Assembly: GCA_005788145.1 (NCBI GenBank)
Contig: SXYY01000049.1
Location: 1 to 6,680, forward strand
Direction: 5' to 3'
Source of the DNA: Bacteroidota bacterium
GTDB taxonomy: Bacteria > Bacteroidota > Bacteroidia > NS11-12g > UBA955
Length of the DNA: 6,680 nucleotides
Part shown: piece by piece, positions 1 through 5,542 of the stretch
Layout of the letters: each line of letters opens with the position of its first letter
Position numbering within the stretch: position 1 is the stretch's first letter
The notes under the pieces: generated by a model
The model's database searches: none
What the model saw: only the letters and a program-made list of their open reading frames with translations
Told to the model about the DNA's origin: nothing
Position numbers and translations under genes: made by a program

Positions 1-1
1 A

Positions 2-295
2 ACCACGTATCAGGTGCGTTTTAAAGTGACTGGCAATGAGTTGACAATCAGTGCAGAAGATATCGAAATGGCCAACGAAGCGCAGGAGCGTATTCCTTGT
101 GAATTTGAAGGCAACGACATGGAAATTGGTTTCAACGCCAAATTCTTGAAAGAGATGTTGAGCACCCTCGATGGCGACCAAGTTCAATTGCGTTTGTCGG
201 CCCCCAACCGCGCAGGTTTGGTGATCCCCAACGAAAATGAGCGCGATGAAGACATCACCATGCTCATCATGCCGATGATGTTGAACAATTACTAA
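2..295 (+). CDS. dnaN: DNA polymerase III beta sliding clamp, C-terminal part (5' end outside window)
   Basis: This is the last 97 codons of the ring-shaped beta clamp, which tethers the replicative polymerase to DNA and is a docking platform for repair and replication proteins in the cytoplasm. The reading frame is open from base 2, before any start codon, so the gene enters from the left; an apparent GTG start at 14 is just an internal valine. The visible part corresponds to the third clamp domain: an N-L/T-I-S-A-E strand, then E-M-A-N-E-A-Q-E-R, a G-F-N-A-K-F-L helix (the usual GFN.kyl segment), and the diagnostic C-terminal MPMML, equivalent to MPMRL in E. coli, followed by three extra residues. 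The last residues of the clamp help form the cleft that binds client peptides. Full clamps are about 370 residues, so about three quarters is missing because of the window edge, not a mutation. It converges on the yggS-like gene with a gap of only 20 bases. Confidence 0.93.
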   Translation, partial: TTYQVRFKVTGNELTISAEDIEMANEAQERIPCEFEGNDMEIGFNAKFLKEMLSTLDGDQVQLRLSAPNRAGLVIPNENERDEDITMLIMPMMLNNY

Positions 296-310
296 GCAAA
301 AATGATGTAA

Positions 311-330
311 GCCGTTTACGCAAACACGGC
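311..330. terminator. Candidate hairpin between convergent dnaN and yggS-like gene
   Basis: GCCGT (311-315) and ACGGC (326-330) form a perfect five-pair stem with a ten-base loop. An alternative folding nests GTTT/AAAC inside GCC/GGC with a two-base bulge. It sits at the meeting point of two convergent genes and includes the stop codon of the minus-strand gene (316-318). On the minus strand a T-run follows after about nine bases (complement of the AAAAA at 298-302). On the plus strand no T-run follows. It is a plausible but weak bidirectional terminator; nothing stronger is seen in the gap. Confidence 0.3.
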
Positions 331-984
331 GCTTCCAACCCTTACCAATGTAGACCCGTGGGCGATGGCAATGTCGTAGTCTGAACTCATGCCTATCGAA
401 AGTTCACAGAACTGGTCTTGATCTGCGAAATAGGTTTCCTTGATTGTCGTAAACAGTGTTTGAACCTGGGCAAATTCCGCCTCAATCTGACGGCGATCAT
501 CGGTATTGCTGGCCATGGCCATTAGTCCACTCAACGACACATTCATGAGGTTTGCATGTTGGTATTCCACGAAAAATGCATCCAACTCACTTGCATCCAA
601 TCCAAATTTGGTCTCTTCTTGGGCGATATGCAGCTGAATGAGGCAAGGGATAATTCGGTTGTTTTTGGTCGCCTCCTTGTTGATTTCCTGTAACAGCTTC
701 ATGCTGTCAACGGAGTGGATCATTGAAATGAACGGTGTGATGTATTTGACTTTGTTGGTTTGCAAATGACCAATCAAATGCCATTGAATATCGTTCGGCA
801 ACGCTTCTTTTCTCTCAAGCAAGGCCTGAACGCGGTTTTCGGCAAACAGGCGCTGTCCGCTGGCATACGCCGCCTCAATTTCTTGAACCTCGCGGTATTT
901 GCTCACAACGATGAGTTTGCACCCTGCAGGAAGTTGGGCTTTGATGGTTTGGATGTTTTGGGCGATGTGTTGTGGCGTTGACAT
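316..984 (-). CDS. yggS: YggS/PROSC family pyridoxal-phosphate homeostasis protein
   Basis: A 222-residue single-domain PLP-binding protein of the YggS/YlmE/PROSC family, a cytoplasmic alanine-racemase-like TIM barrel with no known catalytic activity that buffers free PLP and affects amino-acid and keto-acid pools (family knowledge). Seen here: the PLP-lysine strand LIVVSK with K29 (K36 in E. coli YggS), the RLFAENRVQ segment (46-53), WHLIGHLQTNK (68-78), IHSVDS (89-94), LIQLHIAQEETKFGL (115-129), SGLMAM (152-157), LSIGMSSDYDIAI (195-207) and the phosphate-binding GSTLVRVG (210-217). All expected family blocks are present and the length is normal for the family. The ATG at 984 gives an N terminus of the usual length. 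It is transcribed away from the lipoprotein-mutS2 unit and faces dnaN. The gene symbol is used in the family sense; orthology to E. coli yggS is inferred from motifs only. Confidence 0.95.
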   Translation of the reverse strand: MSTPQHIAQNIQTIKAQLPAGCKLIVVSKYREVQEIEAAYASGQRLFAENRVQALLERKEALPNDIQWHLIGHLQTNKVKYITPFISMIHSVDSMKLLQEINKEATKNNRIIPCLIQLHIAQEETKFGLDASELDAFFVEYQHANLMNVSLSGLMAMASNTDDRRQIEAEFAQVQTLFTTIKETYFADQDQFCELSIGMSSDYDIAIAHGSTLVRVGSAVFA

Positions 985-1006
985 GTTGATTCTCGGTCTG
1001 TGTCTG

Positions 1007-1014
1007 CGAAATTA
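1007..1014 (-). promoter_or_regulatory. Possible -7 box for the yggS-like gene (imperfect)
   Basis: On the minus strand this reads TAATTTCG, one mismatch from the Bacteroidota -7 consensus TAnnTTTG. It lies 22 bases upstream of the ATG at 984, so would give a short leader. No good TTG -33 element is seen at 17-23 bases further upstream. It is the best candidate in the short divergent region, but weak. Confidence 0.25.
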
Positions 1015-1029
1015 CCGCTGCGATTGTTG

Positions 1030-1037
1030 TAATTTTG
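1030..1037 (+). promoter_or_regulatory. Bacteroidota-type -7 promoter box for the lipoprotein-mutS2 unit
   Basis: TAATTTTG matches the Bacteroidota sigma-70 -7 consensus TAnnTTTG exactly. Its last base is seven bases before the GTG start at 1045, so transcription is predicted to begin at or next to the start codon. The -33 side is poor: only a CTG at 1004-1006 lies at an acceptable distance. The TAA within the box is also the in-frame stop (1030-1032) that limits the coding region on its 5' side. Confidence 0.5.
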
Positions 1038-1044
1038 TGATTCT

Positions 1045-1398
1045 GTGAAAAATCAATCGCTGTTTCGTCGTTTTGTTTTGGGAATGCTGCTCATCACCGC
1101 TTGGGTGTCGTGCCAACCAAAGCCCCATGTGGAGGAGCGGAAAATGATTGATTTGATGTGCGATGTGATGTTGATGGAGGCGGGAAACCAAATAAAATAT
1201 AACTATGCCAATGTGCCAGAATCGGTTTGGCAAGCGCATTACAACTTCGTTTGTAACAAACACAAGGTGCCTTATGCTGATTTCAAGGCGGAATTGTTGC
1301 GATTGAAAAAAGATCCTGAGGCGTTTTCTGCATTGATGGAAAAAGTAATTACCCAGATGCAGGTGGCTGAATTGAACGCAAGGAAGGTACGCAAGTGA
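1045..1398 (+). CDS. Small lipoprotein, probable DUF4296 family
   Basis: A 117-residue protein of unknown function. The N terminus has basic residues (K2, R8, R9), a hydrophobic stretch (about 10-21) and Cys23 preceded by W-V-S, which reads as a lipoprotein signal peptide; a Trp at -3 of the lipobox is atypical, so lipidation is likely but not certain. The mature part is alpha-helical in character: K-M-I-D-L-M-C-D-V-M-L-M-E-A (about 33-46), then Y-N-F-V-C-N-K-H-K-V-P-Y-A-D-F (about 66-80), then L-K-K-D-P-E-A-F (about 86-93). This layout resembles DUF4296, a Bacteroidota family of small envelope lipoproteins with no known role. The GTG start is chosen because an in-frame TAA lies just upstream (1030-1032), and the next start, ATG at 1084, would remove the basic n-region of the signal. 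Its stop overlaps the start of mutS2 by four bases, implying co-transcription and translational coupling. Confidence 0.78.
   Translation: MKNQSLFRRFVLGMLLITAWVSCQPKPHVEERKMIDLMCDVMLMEAGNQIKYNYANVPESVWQAHYNFVCNKHKVPYADFKAELLRLKKDPEAFSALMEKVITQMQVAELNARKVRK
1380..1387 (+). promoter_or_regulatory. Purine-rich ribosome-binding candidate for mutS2
   Basis: AAGGAAGG lies seven bases upstream of the GTG at 1395, inside the end of the lipoprotein gene. It is the only clear Shine-Dalgarno-like run found before a start in this window, and supports the GTG as the mutS2 start. It also encodes lysine-rich codons, so a coding origin cannot be excluded. Confidence 0.4.
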
Positions 1399-3899
1399 AA
1401 TACCCATCGGATTTTGAGCGAGTAGTAGGTTTTGACGGCATACGTGCCTCCATTGCCCAGCGATGTAAGTATCCTTCAACACAAGAATTGGTTGCCGCAT
1501 GGGATATGCAAACCACCCATGAGGCCGTGATGCTGCAGTTGGATTTGTTGGATCAAATTCACCAATTGAATGAAATTTTGCCCAGCGTGTTGCAATTTCA
1601 GGGCGATGATATTTCTAGTTATTTGTCGCACCTAGGCATTGAGAATTTTTACCTCGAGGAGGAGGCATTGGCTGCGGTGTTGGCATCAACAACAACCTAC
1701 CAAAAGTTGGCCGTGGCCGTGCAGCAGCGCGCTGATCTCTGGACCTTGTTGGCGGCCGAATTGCCGAATGAAGACAATACAAAAAAGGTGGCTGCCATTA
1801 TCGGAAAGGTCTTGGATGAATTCAACCAAATATCGGTTCGTGCTACCCCGCAATATGCCAAAATTTCTCAGGAAATCAATCGCTTAGAAGGCGAGGCACG
1901 GAATGTGATGCGCGGTATTTTTCGGGAATGGAAAGGGTTGGGATTTACGGCAGAAACGGATGTGACGGTTCGGGAAGAGCGATTGGTGATTCCGGTATTG
2001 GCGGAGTTCAAACGCAGGGTACAAGGATTTGTCAAAGACATTTCGGCTACTGGAAAAGTGCTGTACGTGGAACCCACGCAGATGTTGGAGATGAACAATC
2101 GCCTCAAGGAGTTGTTCGCCGAAAGACGTAGAGAGCGCGAGCGAATTCTCAGGTTGGTTACAGCCGAATTGGCGCCTTTCGAGATGGACCTGCAGCAGTG
2201 GATGCATAGATTGGTGCGGATGGATTTCGCCCTGGCCAAGTGGGATTGGTGTATGCGCGAAGGCGCCCAACGTCCGAAAGTGAGTGATGGTGCCCAGGTT
2301 TCATTGCGAAGGGCCTATCACCCTGTATTGCGCAAAGAACTGAAAGCACAGAAAAAAGAAGCCATCGCCCTGTCGTTGGAGTTGAATGAACAACGGGTAA
2401 TGGTGGTTAGCGGTCCAAATGCTGGCGGTAAATCGGTGGTGCTGAAAACAGTGTTGTTGATGCAATACATGGTGCAATGCGGCTTGTTTGTGACGGCGGA
2501 TCCCGAGAGTAGGTTTGGTATTTTTGATTATTTGGGCATTGATTGTGGCGATGGACAAGATATCCAGCAAGGATTGAGTACGTTCAGTGCACACCTGCAG
2601 CATTTGAAGAATTTGTTGGAGCATGCTTCGGAGCGATCGTTGATTGGGATGGATGAAATTGGTGCAGGAACGGATCCCCGTTTTGGTGCGCCCATCGCAC
2701 AGGCGGTTTTGGAACAGTTGTTAGAAAAAGGATCTTTTGTCATTGCTACCACCCACTTTTCCCAATTGCGCGAGTGGGGGATGGGATATTCAGAAGTGGT
2801 TCAAGCTTCGATGGCCTACGATGCCCACGCATTGAAACCCTTGTATCATTTGGTTGTGGGGAAACCGGGGTCTTCGTTTGCGTTGGAATTGATGCGAAAA
2901 ACGGGGTTTGATGCCACTTGGATCGATCGAATCAAAACATTGGCTGGCAAGCAAATGGGCAAAACCGAGGATTTGATGTTGACATTGGAGCGACAAAATC
3001 AGCAGTTGTTGCAACAGGTTCAGACCTATGAGGAGAAGCTAAAACACCTGGAGGAATTGACCGCCTCTTATCAGCATTTGAAAGACACGTTGCAGTCGAA
3101 GCGACAAGAGTATATCGCAGCAGCGAGGGATGAAGCCAAAAAGTTATTGGCCGATACCAATCAGCAAATCGAAAATACGATACGCGCCATTCGCGAACAC
3201 GGGGCAGAAAAGGAAGCCACATTGAAGGCGCGACAAAAACTTGGGGCGTACAAAACAGCGGTTGAAACCGGCACTGTTGTGGGAGCTGGGAAGCTGGAAG
3301 GATTGCGCGGCGCCATCGATTTTACGACGTCCAAGAATGCAGATGGGAAGTCGGGCACAACGCTGAAATCAGAAACTGGGAAAGCGGAAAGCGCACCAGA
3401 AAAATCCTATTTGGCCGATACCTTGCCAATTACATCGCCCAAGCAATTGGTGCCCGGGGTTTTGGTGAAAAGTTTGGCCACAGAAGCCCAAGGCGAGGTT
3501 TTGGATGTGAAAAAAGACAAAGTGTGGGTGGCGTTTGGTGTGGTGAAAATGTGGGTGCCCATAGCAGAGTTGATGCTGAGCAAAAACAAGGTGGGTGGCA
3601 AGTCGCAAAAGACTGGAGTTACTGGAGGATACCAGTGGGTTGAACGACAGTCGAACTACAAAGCGAGTATGGACGTGCGCGGACAGCGGATGGAAGAGGC
3701 CACACAAAAAGTATTGATTTGGTTGGAAGAGGGGTATTCTTTGGGGCATGCACAGGTGAAGATTGTTCATGGCAGGGGCGATGGGATTTTGCGCAAAGGG
3801 CTCAAGACTTTGTTGAAGTCGGTCAACTTTGTGCGGAGCTATCACCATGAAACTGAAGCAGAAGGCGGCGATGGCGCTTTGATTGTGCAATTTTTGTAA
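1395..3899 (+). CDS. mutS2: MutS2 family ATPase with C-terminal Smr domain
   Basis: An 834-residue MutS2 protein. The family is distinct from mismatch-repair MutS: members bind branched DNA and limit recombination in some bacteria, and in Bacillus subtilis MutS2 splits collided ribosomes (family knowledge; which role applies here is not known). Domains seen: the N terminus with F-E-R-V-V-G-F-D-G-I-R typical of the family; core and lever helices to about 330; an ABC-type ATPase with Walker A GPNAGGKS (340-347), signature-like STFSAH (395-400), Walker B LIGMDEIGAGTDP (D420, E421) and the switch histidine in ATTHFS (H454); a long coiled coil, about 525-625; a Lys/Ser/Gly-rich linker, about 643-678; a KOW-like beta segment (683-728); a second polar linker; and an Smr domain (about 759-834) with MDVRG (759-763) and HGRGDGILR (792-800). 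It is slightly longer than the usual ~790 residues because of the linkers. The GTG start overlaps the lipoprotein stop and gives the normal family N terminus. All ATPase motifs are intact. Confidence 0.95.
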   Translation: MKYPSDFERVVGFDGIRASIAQRCKYPSTQELVAAWDMQTTHEAVMLQLDLLDQIHQLNEILPSVLQFQGDDISSYLSHLGIENFYLEEEALAAVLASTTTYQKLAVAVQQRADLWTLLAAELPNEDNTKKVAAIIGKVLDEFNQISVRATPQYAKISQEINRLEGEARNVMRGIFREWKGLGFTAETDVTVREERLVIPVLAEFKRRVQGFVKDISATGKVLYVEPTQMLEMNNRLKELFAERRRERERILRLVTAELAPFEMDLQQWMHRLVRMDFALAKWDWCMREGAQRPKVSDGAQVSLRRAYHPVLRKELKAQKKEAIALSLELNEQRVMVVSGPNAGGKSVVLKTVLLMQYMVQCGLFVTADPESRFGIFDYLGIDCGDGQDIQQGLSTFSAHLQHLKNLLEHASERSLIGMDEIGAGTDPRFGAPIAQAVLEQLLEKGSFVIATTHFSQLREWGMGYSEVVQASMAYDAHALKPLYHLVVGKPGSSFALELMRKTGFDATWIDRIKTLAGKQMGKTEDLMLTLERQNQQLLQQVQTYEEKLKHLEELTASYQHLKDTLQSKRQEYIAAARDEAKKLLADTNQQIENTIRAIREHGAEKEATLKARQKLGAYKTAVETGTVVGAGKLEGLRGAIDFTTSKNADGKSGTTLKSETGKAESAPEKSYLADTLPITSPKQLVPGVLVKSLATEAQGEVLDVKKDKVWVAFGVVKMWVPIAELMLSKNKVGGKSQKTGVTGGYQWVERQSNYKASMDVRGQRMEEATQKVLIWLEEGYSLGHAQVKIVHGRGDGILRKGLKTLLKSVNFVRSYHHETEAEGGDGALIVQFL

Positions 3900-3914
3900 A
3901 ACCTTTTCTGTTCT

Positions 3915-3929
3915 TGGCAATTTATGCCA
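3915..3929 (+). terminator. Weak hairpin after mutS2
   Basis: TGGCA (3915-3919) and TGCCA (3925-3929) form a five-pair stem with loop ATTTA, 15 bases past the mutS2 stop. No T-run follows, so it is not a classical intrinsic terminator. It may protect the 3' end or be chance. Confidence 0.22.
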
Positions 3930-3933
3930 CAGG

Positions 3934-3966
3934 TTGGGGTAGTTACACCGATACCTAGTATTTTTG
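3934..3966 (+). promoter_or_regulatory. Bacteroidota-type promoter for folD-queE
   Basis: The -7 box TATTTTTG (3959-3966) fits TAnnTTTG exactly. A TTG (3934-3936) lies 22 bases upstream, within the 17-23 base spacing described for this promoter class. The box ends six bases before the folD ATG at 3973, so the transcript should start at or immediately beside the start codon. Both elements lie in the 73-base gap after mutS2, marking folD-queE as a new transcription unit instead of a continuation of the mutS2 unit. Confidence 0.6.
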
Positions 3967-3972
3967 TAGCCT

Positions 3973-4857
3973 ATGGCATTGGTATTAGATGGTAGCCTCG
4001 CTGCCGCATCCATTCGATTGCAAATTGCGGATGAGGTTAAGGCTTATGTAGCCAAGGGACACCGTGCACCGGGTTTGGTGGCGATATTGGTGGGTGAGGA
4101 CGGTGCAAGTCAAACCTATGTTGGTGCGAAGAAAACCGCATGTGACGAGGTAGGTTATGCAGGGGATGTTCGCCGTTTTCCTGCCACCATTTCGGAGGCG
4201 GAATTGTTGGAAGAAATTGAAAAAATCAACCAAGATGAAACCATTGATGGGTTGATAGTGCAATTGCCATTGCCGAAACATATTTCAGAAGAAAAAGTAA
4301 CCCAAGCCATCTTGCCAGGCAAGGATGTAGATGGATTTCACGATATCAACATGGGTAAATTGGCCAAGGGCGATGAGGTCGGTGTGAAACCTGCAACACC
4401 TTATGGAATCACATTGCTGATGAAGCATTACGGTATCGAGGCCAACGGAAAACATGTGGTTGTTGTTGGGAGAAGTAACATTGTTGGACGTCCCATGAGC
4501 ATGTTGTTGTCTGCGGCCGCACCTTATGGCAACGCAACGGTAACACTGTGTCACAGTCGTACTCAAAATTTAGCCTCGTTCACCCAACAGGCCGATATCC
4601 TGGTGGTAGCATTGGGCAAGCCCGGATTCGTTACTGCAGACATGGTGAAAGAAGGTGCTGTGATCATTGATGTGGGAACCACGCGTGTGGACGATGCTTC
4701 ACGCAAGAGCGGATGGAGATTGTGTGGGGATGTGGATTTCGATGCGGTATTGCCAAAAGTGAGTGCCATTACACCTGTGCCAAAAGGGGTAGGTCCAATG
4801 ACGATTACCGGATTGATGATGAATACCTTGGAAGTATACAAAGCCAAATTTGCATGA
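3973..4857 (+). CDS. folD: Bifunctional methylenetetrahydrofolate dehydrogenase / methenyltetrahydrofolate cyclohydrolase
   Basis: FolD, 294 residues, full length. It interconverts 5,10-methylene-, 5,10-methenyl- and 10-formyl-tetrahydrofolate, linking serine-derived one-carbon units to purine and formyl-Met-tRNA synthesis in the cytoplasm; most bacterial forms use NADP (family knowledge). Seen: the folate-site Tyr and catalytic Lys in TYVGAKK (Y49, K53), DGLIVQLPLP (Q97), KDVDGFH (117-123, with D120 matching E. coli D121), PATPYGI (a common variant of PCTP), the nucleotide loop GRSNIVGRPMS (166-176), VTLCHSRT, ALGKPGF, DVGTTR, GDVDF and the C-terminal ITPVPKGVGPMTITGL block. No key residue is missing. 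The ATG at 3973 gives the normal N terminus (LDG at 5-7). Its last codons overlap queE, so both are likely made from one mRNA. A strong -7 box sits six bases upstream of the start, leaving essentially no leader. Confidence 0.97.
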   Translation: MALVLDGSLAAASIRLQIADEVKAYVAKGHRAPGLVAILVGEDGASQTYVGAKKTACDEVGYAGDVRRFPATISEAELLEEIEKINQDETIDGLIVQLPLPKHISEEKVTQAILPGKDVDGFHDINMGKLAKGDEVGVKPATPYGITLLMKHYGIEANGKHVVVVGRSNIVGRPMSMLLSAAAPYGNATVTLCHSRTQNLASFTQQADILVVALGKPGFVTADMVKEGAVIIDVGTTRVDDASRKSGWRLCGDVDFDAVLPKVSAITPVPKGVGPMTITGLMMNTLEVYKAKFA

Positions 4858-5453
4858 TGAAATATCCTGTGATGGAACATTTTTACACCATCCAGGGAGA
4901 AGGTGTTCATGCAGGGAAACCCGCCTACTTTGTCCGATTGGCTGGCTGTGATGTAGGGTGTGTATGGTGTGATGTGAAAGAAAGTTGGCCCACAGAAGGC
5001 TATCCCGAGTGTGGTTCGGATGAAATCTGTGAATGGATTGCCCAAACCCCCGCTCAATTGGTGGTGATCACGGGTGGCGAGCCAGCGATGTATGATTGCA
5101 ATCCGTTGGTTGAGGCATTAAAAGGCAAGGGATATCGCGTGCACGTTGAAACATCCGCGGCATACCCATTGCAAGGCAATTACGATTGGATTTGTATATC
5201 GCCCAAGAAATTCAAACAACCCGTGGAAGCAGAGATGCAAAGAGCCCATGAGTTAAAAGTAATTGTTTTCAATGATTCTGATTTTCAATGGGCAGAACAA
5301 TGGGCACAGACAGTAGGACCGGATTGCGCGTTACTTCTCCAAGCAGAATGGGATAAGCGCGATAAAGTGATGCCCAAAATGATTGATTATGTGAAAGCAA
5401 ATCCCCGTTGGCGTATTTGTATTCAAACGCACAAAATCATTCAAGTGCCTTAA
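4854..5453 (+). CDS. queE: 7-carboxy-7-deazaguanine synthase (radical SAM)
   Basis: QueE, 199 residues. It converts 6-carboxy-5,6,7,8-tetrahydropterin to 7-carboxy-7-deazaguanine, the ring-contracting step on the way to preQ0 and queuosine in tRNA (and, in some bacteria, to deazaguanine in DNA). Seen: the substrate-side opening M-E-H-F-Y-T-I-Q-G-E-G (7-17), the [4Fe-4S] site C32-x3-C36-x2-C39, VVITGGEP (GGEP 74-77, SAM binding), a CISPKKFK segment and the terminal IQTHKIIQVP. The CxxxCxxC spacing is the canonical radical-SAM form. The reading frame continues back to 4713 inside folD, but that extension has no family match. The start is one of two adjacent ATGs, 4854 or 4857; 4854 gives a four-base ATGA overlap with the folD stop. 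Partners queC, queD and queF are not in the window, so the rest of the pathway must be elsewhere. Confidence 0.95.
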   Translation: MMKYPVMEHFYTIQGEGVHAGKPAYFVRLAGCDVGCVWCDVKESWPTEGYPECGSDEICEWIAQTPAQLVVITGGEPAMYDCNPLVEALKGKGYRVHVETSAAYPLQGNYDWICISPKKFKQPVEAEMQRAHELKVIVFNDSDFQWAEQWAQTVGPDCALLLQAEWDKRDKVMPKMIDYVKANPRWRICIQTHKIIQVP

Positions 5454-5455
5454 TT

Positions 5456-5490
5456 TTACTCAAAAGGACACTCATTTTTTGGGTGAGTAA
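5456..5490 (+). terminator. Inverted repeat after queE, two competing hairpins
   Basis: TTACTCA (5456-5462) pairs perfectly with TGAGTAA (5484-5490), giving a seven-pair stem with a 21-base loop. A second copy, ACTCA (5470-5474), can pair with the same TGAGT (5484-5488) to make a smaller hairpin whose loop starts with six T's. The two foldings exclude each other. It may act as the 3' end of the folD-queE transcript. No T-run follows the stem, so terminator function is uncertain. Confidence 0.35.
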
Positions 5491-5505
5491 CTTGCCTATC
5501 CTTTG

Positions 5506-5537
5506 TTGGCACGGGGTTTGACCCATGGTTATTTTTG
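5506..5537 (+). promoter_or_regulatory. Bacteroidota-type promoter for the serine hydrolase gene
   Basis: The -7 box TATTTTTG (5530-5537) fits TAnnTTTG exactly. TTG (5506-5508) lies 21 bases upstream, and an overlapping TTTG is present at 5502-5505. The box ends five bases before the ATG at 5543, predicting a leaderless or nearly leaderless mRNA. It also overlaps the coding sequence that would follow from the upstream ATG at 5525, which argues against that start. A short dyad GGGT-TTG-ACCC (5514-5524) lies between the two elements and could be a chance palindrome or an operator half. Confidence 0.6.
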
Positions 5538-5542
5538 TCGAT

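Noticed and set aside
1012..1500. Minus-strand open frame of 162 codons over the lipoprotein and mutS2 start
   Set aside because: It is opposite two convincing genes and its protein shows no domain or signal that I recognise.
2510..2526. Two exact TAnnTTTG matches inside mutS2 as internal promoters
   Set aside because: They are in the conserved ATPase coding region (Phe and Gly codons), with no start codon or gene placed to use them. They show the chance background of this motif.
3900..3972. Riboswitch (tetrahydrofolate type) before folD
   Set aside because: The predicted transcript starts almost at the ATG, leaving no leader, and no pseudoknot-like layout is seen in the 73-base gap.
3369..4013. 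Minus-strand open frame of 214 codons across the end of mutS2
   Set aside because: It lies antisense to the KOW and Smr domains of mutS2 and the start of folD, both well supported by motifs. Its translation is rich in His, Phe and Pro without any recognisable motif, as expected for a reverse shadow.
4713..4853. N-terminal extension of queE back into folD (GTG at 4713)
   Set aside because: It would overlap folD by about 145 bases, and the extra 47 residues do not resemble QueE, whose conserved N terminus starts right after the ATG at 4854.
4780..4860. preQ1 riboswitch before queE
   Set aside because: There is no non-coding space; queE overlaps the end of folD and the bases upstream encode conserved FolD residues.
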